A DNA stretch of 64,000 nucleotides from NCBI GenBank assembly GCA_003024785.1, contig PUQB01000406.1:129001-193000 (forward strand), written 5' to 3'. Below the pieces are notes generated by a model. The model ran no database searches. It was given only the letters and a program-made list of their open reading frames with translations, and was not told the DNA's origin. This DNA comes from Selaginella tamariscina (lineage: Eukaryota; Streptophyta; Lycopodiopsida; Selaginellales; Selaginellaceae). Both the position numbers and the translations under genes were made by a program. Shown one piece after another: positions 13,178 to 24,643 of this stretch; within the stretch, counting starts at the first letter, position 1, and each line of letters begins with the position of its first letter.

Positions 13178-13564
13178 GCTATGTGTTCGTATCAAGAATG
13201 TTCTTTTGTGAAGATTCTTGTCTTGGAGAGAGGACATGTATTCTTACCTTCTTATTTCCAGAGCTTACCAAGAGCTTTTTAGAGGGTGCCCGCCAAACTC
13301 AAAACATATCCATGGTACTTATCTCAGCAGCTCTTGATTCATGGCGTTGCTCCCTGCTTTGGTGGGCGATCCATCAAATGGAGTGGTTGGGAGCAACGCC
13401 ATGAATCCAAAGTTGCTGAAATAAGTACATGGATATGTTTCGAGTTTGGCAGGCACTACCGTCTGAAAAGCTCTTGTAAGCTCTAGAATAAGAATGTAAG
13501 AATACAGGTCCTCTCTCTAGGACAAGAATCTTCACAAAAGGATATTCTTGATACGAACACATAG
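13178..13564. repeat. Inverted duplication, arms about 176 bp, 35-bp spacer
   Basis: Left arm 13,178-13,353 begins CTATGTGTTCGTATCAAGAA and ends GATTCATGGCGTTGCTCCC; right arm 13,389-13,564 is its near reverse complement, beginning GGGAGCAACGCCATGAATC and ending CGAACACATAG. Arms differ by scattered substitutions and small indels. A third, diverged copy in left-arm orientation lies at about 14,045-14,255. Transcription across it would give a long hairpin RNA. Confidence 0.88.
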
Positions 13565-13574
13565 ATACCTTGTA

Positions 13575-14455
13575 GCTTTGGATTCATGTAAACGAAATGG
13601 ACGATTGACCAATTTCTATAATACAGAATGCAGTGAGATACTTTAAATTTGTCAAAGCACTGCTGAACGTCACTTCAGCAAACCTTATCTTTAAGAAGTT
13701 GCAACAGAAGGTGATGAAAATACTGGATCAGAACCTCCTTATATTAATTGTCATAATTGGATCACTCTCACACACCACTCATCTCATTAAGGTTCTTGTA
13801 GCATATTCCCAATGGCAATTGCCATTCTAGTATTCATGTTTTTATTTGTGGTGCCTTTTCATTATGAATACGGGTACCCTTATTCAAGCCCTTAGTATCC
13901 AAAAAAATCTCATCTAGAATAGAAGTGGAATTTGGATTCCAAATTCCACTTCTATTCTAGATGAGATTTTTTTTGTTTCTAACAAGCAATGGGAAAAATG
14001 TGCCAAAGACAGGACCTACGACGTGGTGGTGGGTTTAGGATTTGCAGCTATGCTTTCGTATTAAGAATCTTGAATAAGAATCCTTTTGCAAAAATTCTTG
14101 TTCTGAAGAGAGGACTTGTATTCTTACCTTTTCATTTTCATAGCTTACTAAGAGTTTTTCAGACGATAGTGCCTGCCAAACTCGAAACATATCCATGACA
14201 CTTATCCTAGGTTACCAAGGCTCAGCAGCTCTGGATTCATGGCGTTGCTCCCTTCTTTGGTGGGTGATCACCCAAATGGAGTGGCTGGTGCCCTCATCCA
14301 ATTGTAAACAAGATGATGGTTGGTCAATTTCTGTAACACAGAATGCAGTGAAATACCTTGAATCTGACGAAGCACTGCTGAACGTCACTTTACCTTATTT
14401 TTAAGAAGTTGCAGCAAGAAGTAATGAAAATGCTGAATCAAAATTTGCACTTCGT
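13575..14455 (+). repeat. Direct duplication of a coding-like module
   Basis: Sequence 13,575-13,740 (with CAGAATGCAGTGAGATAC and GCACTGCTGAACGTCACTT) recurs at 14,295-14,450 with the same phrases slightly changed. Together with the copy at 14,045-14,255 it means one roughly 400-bp segment exists twice, the first time with an inverted extra copy of its left half. Some frames look protein-like but no frame stays open through both copies. Confidence 0.75.
13901..13973. repeat. Perfect 35-bp palindrome with 3-nt loop
   Basis: Arm 13,901-13,935 starts AAAAAAATCTCATCTAGAAT and ends GGAATTTGG; loop ATT; arm 13,939-13,973 is the exact reverse complement ending in seven T. It lies between the two copies of the duplicated module. 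The seven-T tail also resembles a Pol III stop if transcribed on the plus strand. Confidence 0.95.
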
Positions 14456-14744
14456 TAGAATTGCCAGGCGAGTCATTCCAACTCCTTTGTTAATTTAAGA
14501 AAGAAGCAAATTCTCAATTGTTAAACCTTTTTTAAATCTTATCAATCTCCAAAACAAATTAACAACTCAAAAACGTCTATCCCATATCAAAGTTGATATA
14601 TCAACTGCGTTGTTGATCGGATTGTGGAACATGATGGGGTTGCAATTGCTTTACAAACATCTCGAGGGACGGGAGTAAGACTCGCTTGGTGCTTGCTATG
14701 GGTGCCATCCCTTTGGCAACTCTGGTAGTTAACTCTCTTTCAAG

Positions 14745-14912
14745 TCTTTGGAACTTACCAAGAACATTGATAACACACTAACACACTACATCGACGCCAT
14801 CGCTGCTCATGTTCCTCGTGGCCGTTTTGCTTTCGGTAGTGAATTGATTGGATCCGAACTTGACGCTTTCTACCTTGTAAATGAAGCTACAGCCTTGGTA
14901 ACTTGTATATAT
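14745..14912 (+). CDS. Unassigned coding-like exon
   Basis: An open stretch reads ELTKNIDNTLTHYIDAIAAH and continues with an Arg/Gly/Phe segment to FYLVNEATAL before a possible donor GTAACT. Amino-acid balance is protein-like, but I do not recognise the family. The following 14,905-14,975 holds a short direct repeat (GAACAGCATTTTATACTTAA twice). It may belong with the exon at 15,228. Confidence 0.35.
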
Positions 14913-15227
14913 GAACAGCATTTTATACTTAATTTTGTAGTAGTATATATACGAACAGCATTTTATACTTAATTTTGTAGTAGGAGTGAAATAAAAAATA
15001 CTGGACTTTAATATTTTGTAGTAGAGTAGTAGAATCACATACTAGACTTTAATATCATATATAAGCGACTATTATTTTTGTTTCTAATCTCAATAATACC
15101 ATCAGATGTTGGACATCCTTACATCTCACAACAACTTCAGCAGTCAAAGTATCACGTTCTATTCGTATTTGTTATATCATAGGTTGTGTTTTAATAAATA
15201 TTAACTGTCTGTACTTAAACATCTTAG

Positions 15228-15464
15228 GTGAACAAATAATCGATAACAAAGACAGCTGGTTAAAGAAAGACACAAGTGATGACAGGACCACAACCAACGT
15301 CATTCTCCAAATCAGAAGGAGCAGTGATGATGAACTGATACTAACTGCAATGGAGGAAGAGCTTGAACAGGTTTTTGTTTCAAAGGGAGGTCTAGAGTAC
15401 TTCTCACCGAATTCGAATGGATGGATTAGTCAAAGACCTTTGAAATCGGAAATCCGAAGACCAG
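15228..15464 (+). CDS. Unassigned exon, acidic/charged
   Basis: Between acceptor ATCTTAG and donor CCAG|GTTTGG the frame is fully open over 237 nt: it includes NKDSWLKKDTSDDRTTTNVI, MEEELEQVFVSKGGLEYFSP and a basic end. Phase on entry is two bases. No family was recognised. It could be the distal part of the gene whose duplicated remains lie at 13.2-14.9 kb. Confidence 0.45.
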
Positions 15465-15469
15465 GTTTG

Positions 15470-16180
15470 GTTCACGCTGTAATCCCCAAAAACATCTTAA
15501 ACCCAATCTGCACATTAACTATATCGTGCTTAGCGTTCTTCTTATATATATATATAAATACACTCCCCAGAACTTCACACTGTGCGTGCGCGCGTGTGTG
15601 TGAGAGAGAGAGAGCACACGTACCTTAGCAATGACTTCAGCAGTGTCCCTGAGCATTTCGTCACATTAGATTTTGAAAGAAAATCATCATCCCAATATTA
15701 TAACCCCTGAAAATAAAAGCTTATTATGTGTATATATATGTGTGTGTGTATGGACGACATATATAATACATCTGTATATATATTTAACAATAGATATAGC
15801 TATTTGTATCATGTGTGTATGTGTGTTTGTTTATGCATAAACTTACATATCATCAAGCTGCTATTCACCTCATCTACGTTGTCGAACCATAGCTCCATAT
15901 GTGAGAATGAAAAGCTCTGCATTCTACACAAAAGACAACATTAACACACAGACACACACGCGCGCGCGGGCACACACATACATATGTAAAGGGAATAATG
16001 ACTTTACACTTGCAGGGTTTTCTAATCCTAGATTCTAGTATATTCTAGCATATATATGTAATTTCATAACTATTAATGTGAAATAATTATTATAGAGACT
16101 TGTGAAAAATCAATTGAAAAATTAGGCATGAAATACTTACAACAAGCAGAAAGATAACCATTTGGTTGTATCATTTGACA
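15470..16180. other. Non-coding stretch with microsatellites
   Basis: Contains CG/TG-rich runs (15,588-15,610), CA/CG run near 15,950-15,975 and AT-rich filler. A short open stretch near 15,840-15,930 could be an exon but has no support. Confidence 0.4.
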
Positions 16181-16189
16181 TAAAATTCA

Positions 16190-16990
16190 GCAAACTTGCT
16201 TGGGCTTCTCCCCAGGTGTCTCTTGGCCTCTCATCTCGGGTCGCGAAAGATATTCACATTTGGACTCCAGAATGTCAGCCCAAATCTTCCAAGGTTGTAC
16301 ATGGCCCTCGCCTCCGTCGACACAGATGCAACCTGTACGTACATTCATAGCATACCTGTCCGATTTTGTAGAAGAAGCAGCAGGGCACGGGGAAGCTGGT
16401 AGCCCCTGAAGCATCACCTCCAAACTGCACACCAGGACTGATCCGCACCAGCAGTTAAACGTATTTAGGCTGGAACATAACCAAGAGATGCGATGGAAAA
16501 AACGAGTTTGGTGGCCTTCGCGTCACCAGCTTCGTGAATAAACTCTCTCGATCAGAGAGGGCGGAGTCAAGTTTCTTAACTTCAGCGACCGTCAGATGAC
16601 CCCAGACTGGCTCAACGCCATACGAGACGAAGCCGTCCCCCTGAAATATGCTTCCCATTCCTCCTCATTGAGATTGACTGCTTAGCAATCGACAACTATA
16701 GGCTGGGAGGCGTACAAGCTATCATGGAGGTAGCCCCAAAGTTCATGGCTGCTCCAGCAGCTTTCCCAGACACCCAGTAACCCGTCCAAGTAAACCAGAC
16801 TTGCTCTATGCCAGCTTCTCCTCGCAGCCAGCACCATGGTCGTCTTCCCGGTTTGCCTGGGGCCGCAAAGCACGCAGTACTTGCCCTGACGCAGATCCGA
16901 GACGACCGCATCCACGTGCGGGGCGAGTTTGTATACATCGCCACTCCAGCCCCAAAGCGGCGCGTTGGGACTGATTCCCTTCTTATTTAA
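16190..16990 (-). pseudogene. P-loop ATPase fragment (AAA/STAND-like), interrupted
   Basis: On the minus strand 16,990 down to 16,682 is open and reads KGISPNAPLWGW..., then AVVSDLRQGKYCVLCGPRQT followed by GKTT, a Walker A motif in the GxRQxGKTT form seen in AAA-type ATPase domains that follow a 'GGxxPxxPxY' lead. A stop occurs at 16,682, and further minus-strand open pieces continue in other frames at 16,455-16,658 and 16,187-16,432 with coherent amino-acid composition. GC content is clearly higher than in the flanks. I see no intron. It is probably a degraded or frame-broken single-exon gene; whether it is plant-native or acquired is not decidable here. Confidence 0.5.
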
Positions 16991-17005
16991 TAAATGTAAG
17001 AATTA

Positions 17006-18546
17006 TTATATCGATGAATATCTCCACAGCTTTGAAACCTTGGTCCACTTCTCACCATGTTTAGGCTCTGCTGCTTTGCATAGAACATCCATTAGCTGAG
17101 ATTCATTACCATGCTGTAGCTCAAACTTGTAAAGCAGTGCCCAGAAATCTCCCACATCATGCGCACAAGTTACTTATATAGGTAGTACGTCGTAACATCT
17201 ACTAAAAATATTCAGCTTAATAAAGTATGTATACTATATAAATATGACTTTCAATATGTTAAATGCCTCATCCATGCATCTGTGTAATAAATATATGTAT
17301 ACACATTCTTATAGAACAGGCATTGTTTGAGACAGGAGCAAGTCAGAATAGAGTATGTGGTGTGAATACGTACCTATCTAGCCAGAAGAATCTTCCCGCG
17401 GTAGCGATAACAAACGATCGCCGTTTTGTATAGCGTCGAAGCAGTCCATCTGACGGCGCGCTTTTGCCATTAGTGAGTCCGCCTCTTTCCCTTGCTTCAG
17501 CTCTCACTGCTGCTACCCATAACTCTGGAACTCCCTTGTTCTTTACTCTGCACATAACCGGTGCGTGTGCGTGTGAGTGTGTGTGTGTGTGTGGTGTGTG
17601 TGTGTGTGTTGAGAGAGAGAGAGAGAGAGAGAGAGGACAGGGGAGGAGCTAACCTTACAATAGTGAGAATAGCTCCAGCCTTGCTAATCCCGCCAACCTT
17701 CTCCACAAGCTGGGCCGCTGAGAGCCAAACCGGAACACTAGTCGGACACTTGTCAAGCGCAGCCTCAGCAGCTTCAAATTCCCCAAAGCCGCTCGTGCAG
17801 CTGCCCGAGCATAAGCCAGAGCTTGTGAAACCCTGGATATCGCTTAAAGCCCCTACACAGAACTGATGAGTACGCTCTTAAATTAGTACCCACACCCACC
17901 CACCCATGCAGACACGCACACGCACACACACACAATGTCCATCGTATGTGTATGAGTGTGTCTGCGTATAGCTCAACGTGATGCTTGCAGCATTCTACAG
18001 CTCGAGAGAGTAGCTCGACTACTGCCTTCCATAGTCTTATTGAGTCTGGTATATACTCTAGACCCTTTCTTAATTAAGACTTTGATCTTCGCTGAACTAT
18101 CGTGCTCCAGCCTAGCAGCCTGAACAAAAAGATAAGTTAGATAACTGACTTAAGTTGGTTAAGTTACCAAGTTTAAGTGGCACTTAAGTTATAATAGATC
18201 ACACAGTTAAACAACTGCTTAATGACAAGTTAAGAGAAGTTTAGGTTGAGATAACTGAAAAGTTGTCGATTTTGTGAAAAGTTGAGTGTGTAAAGTATTG
18301 CACAACATATATTGCTTTATAGTATAGATGCAATAATGTATACTATTTTTTTCGTAATGGCGAAGGTAAGATAACTGAGTAGTCTTACCTGAAGCCAAAG
18401 CTTGACTGACGTAGGAATTGCTTTGACGGCACGAGCAAGAACCTTCTTAGCGTTGTCCGGCGTAGCAAGCCGGCAAGCCTCCAGCCACACGTCCTCGTTC
18501 TTCGGACACTCGTTACACCCTTTCTCTCTATAAACTCTCGTGCAGC
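17006..18546 (-). pseudogene. PRP6: PRP6 (U4/U6.U5 tri-snRNP factor), 5'-truncated, C-terminal half
   Basis: HAT/TPR repeats of PRP6 are evident: CNECPKNEDVWLEACRLATP then KAIPTSVKLWLQ (18,390-18,546); [16 protein letters not shown] and [15 protein letters not shown] (about 17,960-18,120); a segment with [12 protein letters not shown] and KCPTSVPVWLSAAQLVEKVG (17,640-17,860); KNKGVPELWVAAVRAEAR to FFWLDR (17,370-17,550); and a last exon with [12 protein letters not shown] ending at TAA 17,006. The N-terminal half (PRP1-N region and first repeats) is absent: the first exon starts at a clean acceptor (18,546) with unrelated sequence upstream. There are one-base frame breaks (for example about 18,520 and 18,070) and two in-frame losses relative to the family (after VVEL; after SLMAKA). 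A working product is doubtful. Confidence 0.75.
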
Positions 18547-18639
18547 CTGAGATAGGTACATGTGTACTCCGGTTTGATGTGAAGGACCCAGAAAACAAGA
18601 CAAAGTGAGTTAGCCACAGGCCTGCCACCTGTATGGTTG

Positions 18640-19200
18640 GAGACGATGGGCTCGCAGCGGGGGTGGCGCAATAGACAAGCGGGTTCAGGATTGTTGGGAA
18701 GTGGTCGTGTGTATCAACCAGGGCGCACACCGAGCTGCCTTTCTCCATTTCCGCAAGGAGGAACGGTTCACGTTTAAAGAAGTCGAAGCTCTTCTCGAGC
18801 AGGCGATTCCAAAGTCGATCTTTGAGTACATTGCCTGCCTGACAGGTACGACGTTGTTTCAGGAGCACTTCCAATGCTTGGCTCGGACGGGTGAAGAGCT
18901 ATCTCCTGGGCTTACGTCTTCAGCATGGAGACTTGCAGCAAGATTCTTGCTTTATCAGGTGGCAGGAAAGTATTCCGAAGGCACACGAAGAGCTGCTCGA
19001 GTTTTGGACGTTCGCATGTCAACGCCGCTTTCTCCGTCGATGCCCTCCTTGCGCTACTCGTCTCGACCGTATGTGGCTCATCCTTGAAGCTGTCAAGACT
19101 CTGGACGGTGAAAAGCAGAAGGCCCGTGGAGAGTCCAGTTCCTTTTCCTCTGCAGGATGAAGGCTATTCCAGCAGGCTTATCCCACCATTGGGGCCAGGG
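18640..19200 (+). other. GC-rich coding-like segment, unassigned
   Basis: Base composition here is much richer in G+C than its neighbours. Plus-strand frames include FKEVEALLEQAIPKSIFEYI and, in another frame after 18,890, LRLQHGDLQQDSCFIRWQES and MWLILEAVKTLDGEKQ. The frame changes once, so a frameshift is likely if it is coding. I do not recognise it. It sits exactly where the PRP6 5' half should be. Confidence 0.35.
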
Positions 19201-19284
19201 TCTGTCACGAGCGTCATTGAGGATATGTCATTTATAGTTGATATAAGGCCCTTATTATCGATTGCCAGCCTTTTCTACATCACA

Positions 19285-21049
19285 ATGGCGCCCGGTCTAG
19301 CGCTTTTGGGAGCTGGAAGCTTCGCACAGAAGCAGTACTTGCCAAATTCTTTCCACAAAGCTCTTGAATTTGGTGTCACTCAGGTTCATCTGGAGCCGTT
19401 CAAAGGTCAGTGCCATCTATTTTATTAAAACAATCAAACATTTTTCTCCAGGAAGCTGCGGAAGCTGCAATCTTGCTGGTTAAAGACCGTATTCCAGATG
19501 TGCAAGCCAAGTGGGGAATGGAGGGTTTAGCTGACATTCTCAATGATGATACTATTCAAGGTGTTGCAACTGCTCTTGCCCCACAAATACAGGTCCGATT
19601 AAACTTTGTTTGTGTATTTTTTATTATTGTATATATCAATCTTGCAGCCGGATTATGTAGCTCAAGCACTCAAGGCAGGAAAACATGTTTTACAAGGTAT
19701 TACTTATGTTTTGATATTCAAATTAATTCTCACTTTGAATTTGAAGAGAAACCTATTGCTCCCAGCATTGATGAAGCACAACGATACATGGCCTTGTACA
19801 ACAGCTTACCACTGAAACCAGTCTGGGCTGTTGCTGAAAACTACAGGTTCGAACCAGGACTGATGGAGGTATGTACACGCACACACGTAGATACTTATTG
19901 ATTGAACTGCAGGCAGTCAGGCTTGTCAAAGATATTGGTGACATGTTGGCAGTGGAAGTTCTTGTAGAGTCACCCATGAATAGCTCCCGTCCATCCTTCT
20001 CTAGTGCATGGAGAAGAGATCTCAAGGTATACTACATGCTGCTTAACAAAGATAATTCGTAATACATGCTTGTGATTATCAGGGTGGTTATATTATGGAT
20101 GGTGGTGTCCACTTTGTAGCGGGACTTCGAATGGTAATCATTTCTGTTTTATACATGCATACAATAACATATACGTATATACTACAAACGTGCGCGCGCG
20201 CACACACACATGTTTTTTACAGATTACGGGTTGTGAAGTGAAGAGTGTCTATGCAATTCCACGTCATGTGGATATGACGCTTCCACCACCTGACAACATC
20301 TCTGCTTTGATGTAAGTCTTAGAGATTTGTTGAGTTTGTAGTCGTCATCACTGTTTTTATATGTTACAGGCAGCTGACGAATGGATGCACAGCAATGTTG
20401 GTAATTTCTTTTCATGCACGACCAAGAAGGTACCTACTCATGCAATTAAACTGTTTCTATAGCTTATATCCTATTAATCAGATGAACTGAGAGTTTTGGG
20501 ATCAAGAGGCACAGTTGAAGTGGAGCAAGGCGTGAAGGATGGCGAACAAGGTTATGTGGTAAGCATTAATACATCTCTCTCTCTATCATATATTAATTTG
20601 AAGTGTATATGTGGAGGCATTGTTAAGTATAATGTACCTGATAAATTATTTAATATATTGTAATTGTAAACAATGTGAATTAAATTTGATATGATAATAT
20701 TATTTTATCAACCTACTATAACTTGCAATTAATAGGTATCACACTCTTCTTTGGCTGGAGGGATGACTCAGAGCTTCTTTCCCTATTGCTGGGGTTGAGG
20801 AAGAACTGAGAGGCTTTTGTTAAGGATATGCAGGTAAATTATAGAATTATGTGTGAGATTATTGGTTAAGTTCTTTATTTGTTCAGGGAGGAGAAGCGGA
20901 TAAGCGCAGCAGTACTAGTGAAGCTTATAATGATGTTTTACTTATGGAAGCCATCCTTGAGTCCATGGCAACCCTGTCATTGTGCAAAATACTTCTGTTT
21001 TGTAATATGGTTAAAAAATCATGCATAATTGATTTTCTATTTATATAGT
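19285..21049 (+). CDS. Gfo/Idh/MocA-family NAD(P)-dependent oxidoreductase, frame-broken
   Basis: The N-terminus LALLGAGSFAQKQYLP is the Rossmann GxGxxA/V nucleotide-binding turn. Exons seen: 19,285-19,405; 19,452-19,592; 19,648-19,696; 19,747-19,868; 19,913-20,026; 20,083-20,133; 20,223-20,311; 20,370-20,429; about 20,482-20,572; 20,736-20,833; from 20,887. Family marks: LKAGKHVLQ|EKP (the catalytic-site EKP), WAVAENYRFEP, FSSAWRRDLKGGYIMDGGVH with the active-site-type GGVH, and GSRGTVEVEQGV. One-base breaks occur in exon 1 (about 19,345), at about 20,790 and at about 20,815. The layout matches the plant cytosolic family of putative oxidoreductases; substrate unknown. The breaks look like homopolymer errors rather than decay. 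Confidence 0.82.
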
Positions 21050-21359
21050 ACATAGTTAGGATTGACATGGTTGAAATCTTTGCAACACGATTGTTGCATG
21101 ACAGGTATTTATAAAGAAAAACACAAGTCACATGAGCTTTAATTTACAAGTAATTAACAATTACGAACAATACTCTTGAGTAGTTTACAGGATCACGTGC
21201 ATTACAGTATATTGGTGAGGAATCAATGACTATTGGAGAGAGGTTATAATAACAATAATAAAACATAGATAAAGATTGCTCATATGTAATAATATTGGAT
21301 ATATATATATATATATATATACTATAAGGATTATTCAATATTCTCATTTTTAGTGTACA

Positions 21360-22640
21360 TGGCAATGAAAAAACATGTAGATAGGGTTTTGATGAGTCCG
21401 TATAAGATTTGTGTTGATCCTTTCATCGGCTTTCGCTATTGAAGGAATGTAGACCACAGTGGTTTATGTGGAGAGACTCTAGCGACAAGTACTTCCCCAT
21501 TCATGAAGATGTGTCGGTAACAACTCGCTAGGACATTCTAGCTTCTCCATTTCCCATCTCTACGGCTGTTGATTGCTGTGCAGGTCATACAAGAATGCAT
21601 ATAAGGAGCTGCGATGCTAAATTGTTAGATACTAGATACCATTTGAAAACTATGGACGCATATGCAGGTAAGTGATTGCTCATTCAAGCTTTTATGTATT
21701 AAGTTCATCTTTGTTTGGGAAAGCCACAAAATGTTGCCACCCACGCCGCTCCACTTGTGATTTCCAGTTGGTCACCACCTATAACTCCGACTCTTCTACC
21801 TTTTGTTCTAATCCAGCATACATGCTTCTATAGTTGCTGCAACTGCAGCAACTGTTGACCTTTATACACTTCGTTGCAGTTAGTATTCAAGGTTCATGAT
21901 GAGCTATCTACTGGAAGTAGCATCGTTTCAGCATGCACGAGTAGCACAAAGGAGAATTGCATAGAGGTGAGACTTTGATTAATTTTTGAGCTTGCTAACC
22001 TTACATGTTTTTATATTCGAATTTGGTGATAAACAAGCAACTAGCCTTGGTGATGTTATTCATAAAGTCTGGGCAACTGATATAGGTCCAACACTGTACA
22101 TTAAGAACTTGGTGAAGGGCTTGATGGTTGTGGTGCAAACACTAGGCCTAAGACTTTGCTCCTTCCGTTAAAAGAATCAACCCAACCATCTGAACTTGTA
22201 AGTTTATAGTGCATTGTTCTTTACATTGTCCGTTTATGCTTTTCAAGTCTCAACTTATAGTGCATTGCCCTTTGCATTGTTTATGCTTTCTAAGTCTCAC
22301 CTATGCGCCTTCATGCTGCATATAGTGGAGCCCCACTTGCTATGAAAGTGGAGGAGCGCCTTCAAATTGTGAGGTAAACTTGACATTTATGTTGTTTTTC
22401 GAACAGATTTTATTTTGTACAGTTATGGGATGGCTTACAATGCTGATTGTGAGATACAAGCATCAGCATTGGTATGCCCAAACTGTAGAGCTGGGACTTT
22501 AACTGAAGATTCCTTTGCCTCTAACAGATTGTGGATGACCCTGAGAATGCATGGCGCAAGGATTTCATGCTTGATTACGAATTCCTTATACAACTTTCAA
22601 CTATGAAAAAAGAAGCTGTTTGTTTGAACTAACTGAGATG
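21360..22640 (+). CDS. Unassigned multi-exon gene or remnant
   Basis: Several protein-like pieces with plausible splice borders follow the oxidoreductase: FMWRDSSDKYFPIHEDVSV (near 21,460-21,515), CDAKLLDTRYHLKTMDAYA before donor GTAAGT (21,667), VFKVHDELSTGSSIVSACTS before GTGAGA (about 21,966), VWATDIGPTLYIKNLV (about 22,065-22,110), and a final stretch with DDPENAWRKDFMLDYEFLIQ ending at TAA near 22,630. I do not recognise the family and could not join all exons in one frame. There are no transposase motifs. Confidence 0.35.
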
Positions 22641-24604
22641 AACATTGCACACGTCTAAAGATAACGGATCGGTTCTTAATATGATTGTTACTTATTACTT
22701 ATTAAGAAATTCAAGAGGATTGCTTTAAGGGGCAGATCTTTAAGATTGAGTGAGGGTGAACAATATGATATGTAGAATATTTAATTTGTTTAAGGTTTAA
22801 ATTAAATATAATTTAAATATTGATTAAGTTTAATTTGAAAGCCTTATATATACATGTCAATTAAAGATCTCACTGCAGTGTAAACATCTAACACTAGTCA
22901 TGTTACTATTAATATATGACGTGTTTGTTGTTATTACCACGTATTTAAAACTTTCAGGTCATATTTCAAATTAAATTTAATGTGTAAAATCTTATGTGTA
23001 AATTAATTTAAATTATATTCGACAGTCACATTTGAATGTATAATTATTATTAATAAAGCCCAAATTAATATAAAATAGAACTTTTATTAATCAACAATAA
23101 AAATAACATTTCACATTCTTGTTCCAACACTGACCTTTGCCTCCCTATTTGCTGCCTTGAGTCTTCAACTTCCTCGATAGATAATCAAATAAATAAAATA
23201 TTAAATTAAAATTTAATTAATTATATAAATATAATATCTATACCTTTCTTGACTTAGGCTTTTCACCTTCTTTTTTTGAACATTAGAGACAATAATCGAT
23301 TTAATATTATTTGTACAACTTAATATTTAATTATTATCTAAATGCAATATCGTCATTAAAATTTTACAAATGTATTAAAAGTTTGATAAGACTGTTGCTC
23401 TATTTGATGTGGAATATCTTGTTCATGTTGATTCTATGTGGCACTGTATCTGAGCAGGTACACTACAACATACACAAGGGTATATTTTATATAATCCACT
23501 TAACATTAAAATTTAACCCACAAAACATTAAAAAACTAAAAATTTAAATTAAAAAGAATTAAAATCATTCAAATTAAAATATTTAAGAATTTGCATTTCA
23601 CATATTTCCACATTATATAAATCATTATTTGTATATTATATATACATATAAAGCCCTTCTTTTGTTTCATCTTTTAGTTTTAGTGTTAAAACCTAACTAC
23701 TGTTTTAGTATTGTTCAGATTTCTCTACACGTATGTGTGTGTGGGTGTGCATGCGTTCTTTTCACCAACTGGGAGGAATAAAGTATTCTGAATGGTTATC
23801 ACATGAATGAGATCTAAGATCTATATATACACACTCACACAGAACAAGGCGTGTGTGTATGTGTGTGTGTGTGTAGAAGTCAACATCAAAACATATGCCA
23901 CATACAAGTGCTGTACAGCTGAGTGTGTAAGCATATATATAATGTAGAAGTCTACACAAGTACACACACAAAATATCTTATACGCTGCTGAATATACCAT
24001 ATCTGTATATGTTATAAAAAGAATGTCCAATAGTTATGGGATTCTCTACACACACACACACACACACGCACACACACACCTATATTATATATAATAAGGA
24101 AGACAGCAACAACACACGACGCACATGTTGCTGTTTGAAAACTGTTGCACGAATCACAAGGGTTCTCCTTTAGCAAATGCACGCTTTCCTTCCCTGTGTT
24201 AGTGGCCTCCGCACAGGTCTCATATGAGCAGTTCCCCCTTAACTAACCCGCTCCTAGTCCGAACACTTGTTTGGTATGTTATATATAGAGCCACTATTAG
24301 TACGAATTTTTAATATTATAAATATTAAAAGACTTAATATATATATATCAACAATTATTATATAGATACTATATATATATAATACTGGTATTATATAAAT
24401 ATTAAAAAACTTGCTAATATTATATCATTAAATAATAAAACTCATTACTCATTATATTTAAATAAAAAGACATTGTAGATATTTAAAAACTGGCATATAT
24501 GAATATTGTCATTCTACTAACTCATTAAAGTTATATACAATTAGTTATTATTGTGTTGTTACTTTCTAAGATTGTCAATACTGATATTATGTAAATTAAA
24601 AACT

Positions 24605-24643
<39 letters not shown>

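Noticed and set aside
13178-13564. CRISPR-like or tRNA interpretation of the hairpin
   Set aside because: Eukaryotic context, no regular spacers, and no cloverleaf; it is an inverted duplication.
13960-13973. Pol III terminator from the T7 run
   Set aside because: The run is one end of a palindrome, and no A/B box promoter was seen upstream.
18317-18874. A 185-codon minus-strand frame covering the PRP6 exon
   Set aside because: Only its 3' part (below 18,546) is PRP6; the upstream part lies beyond a clean acceptor and resembles nothing.
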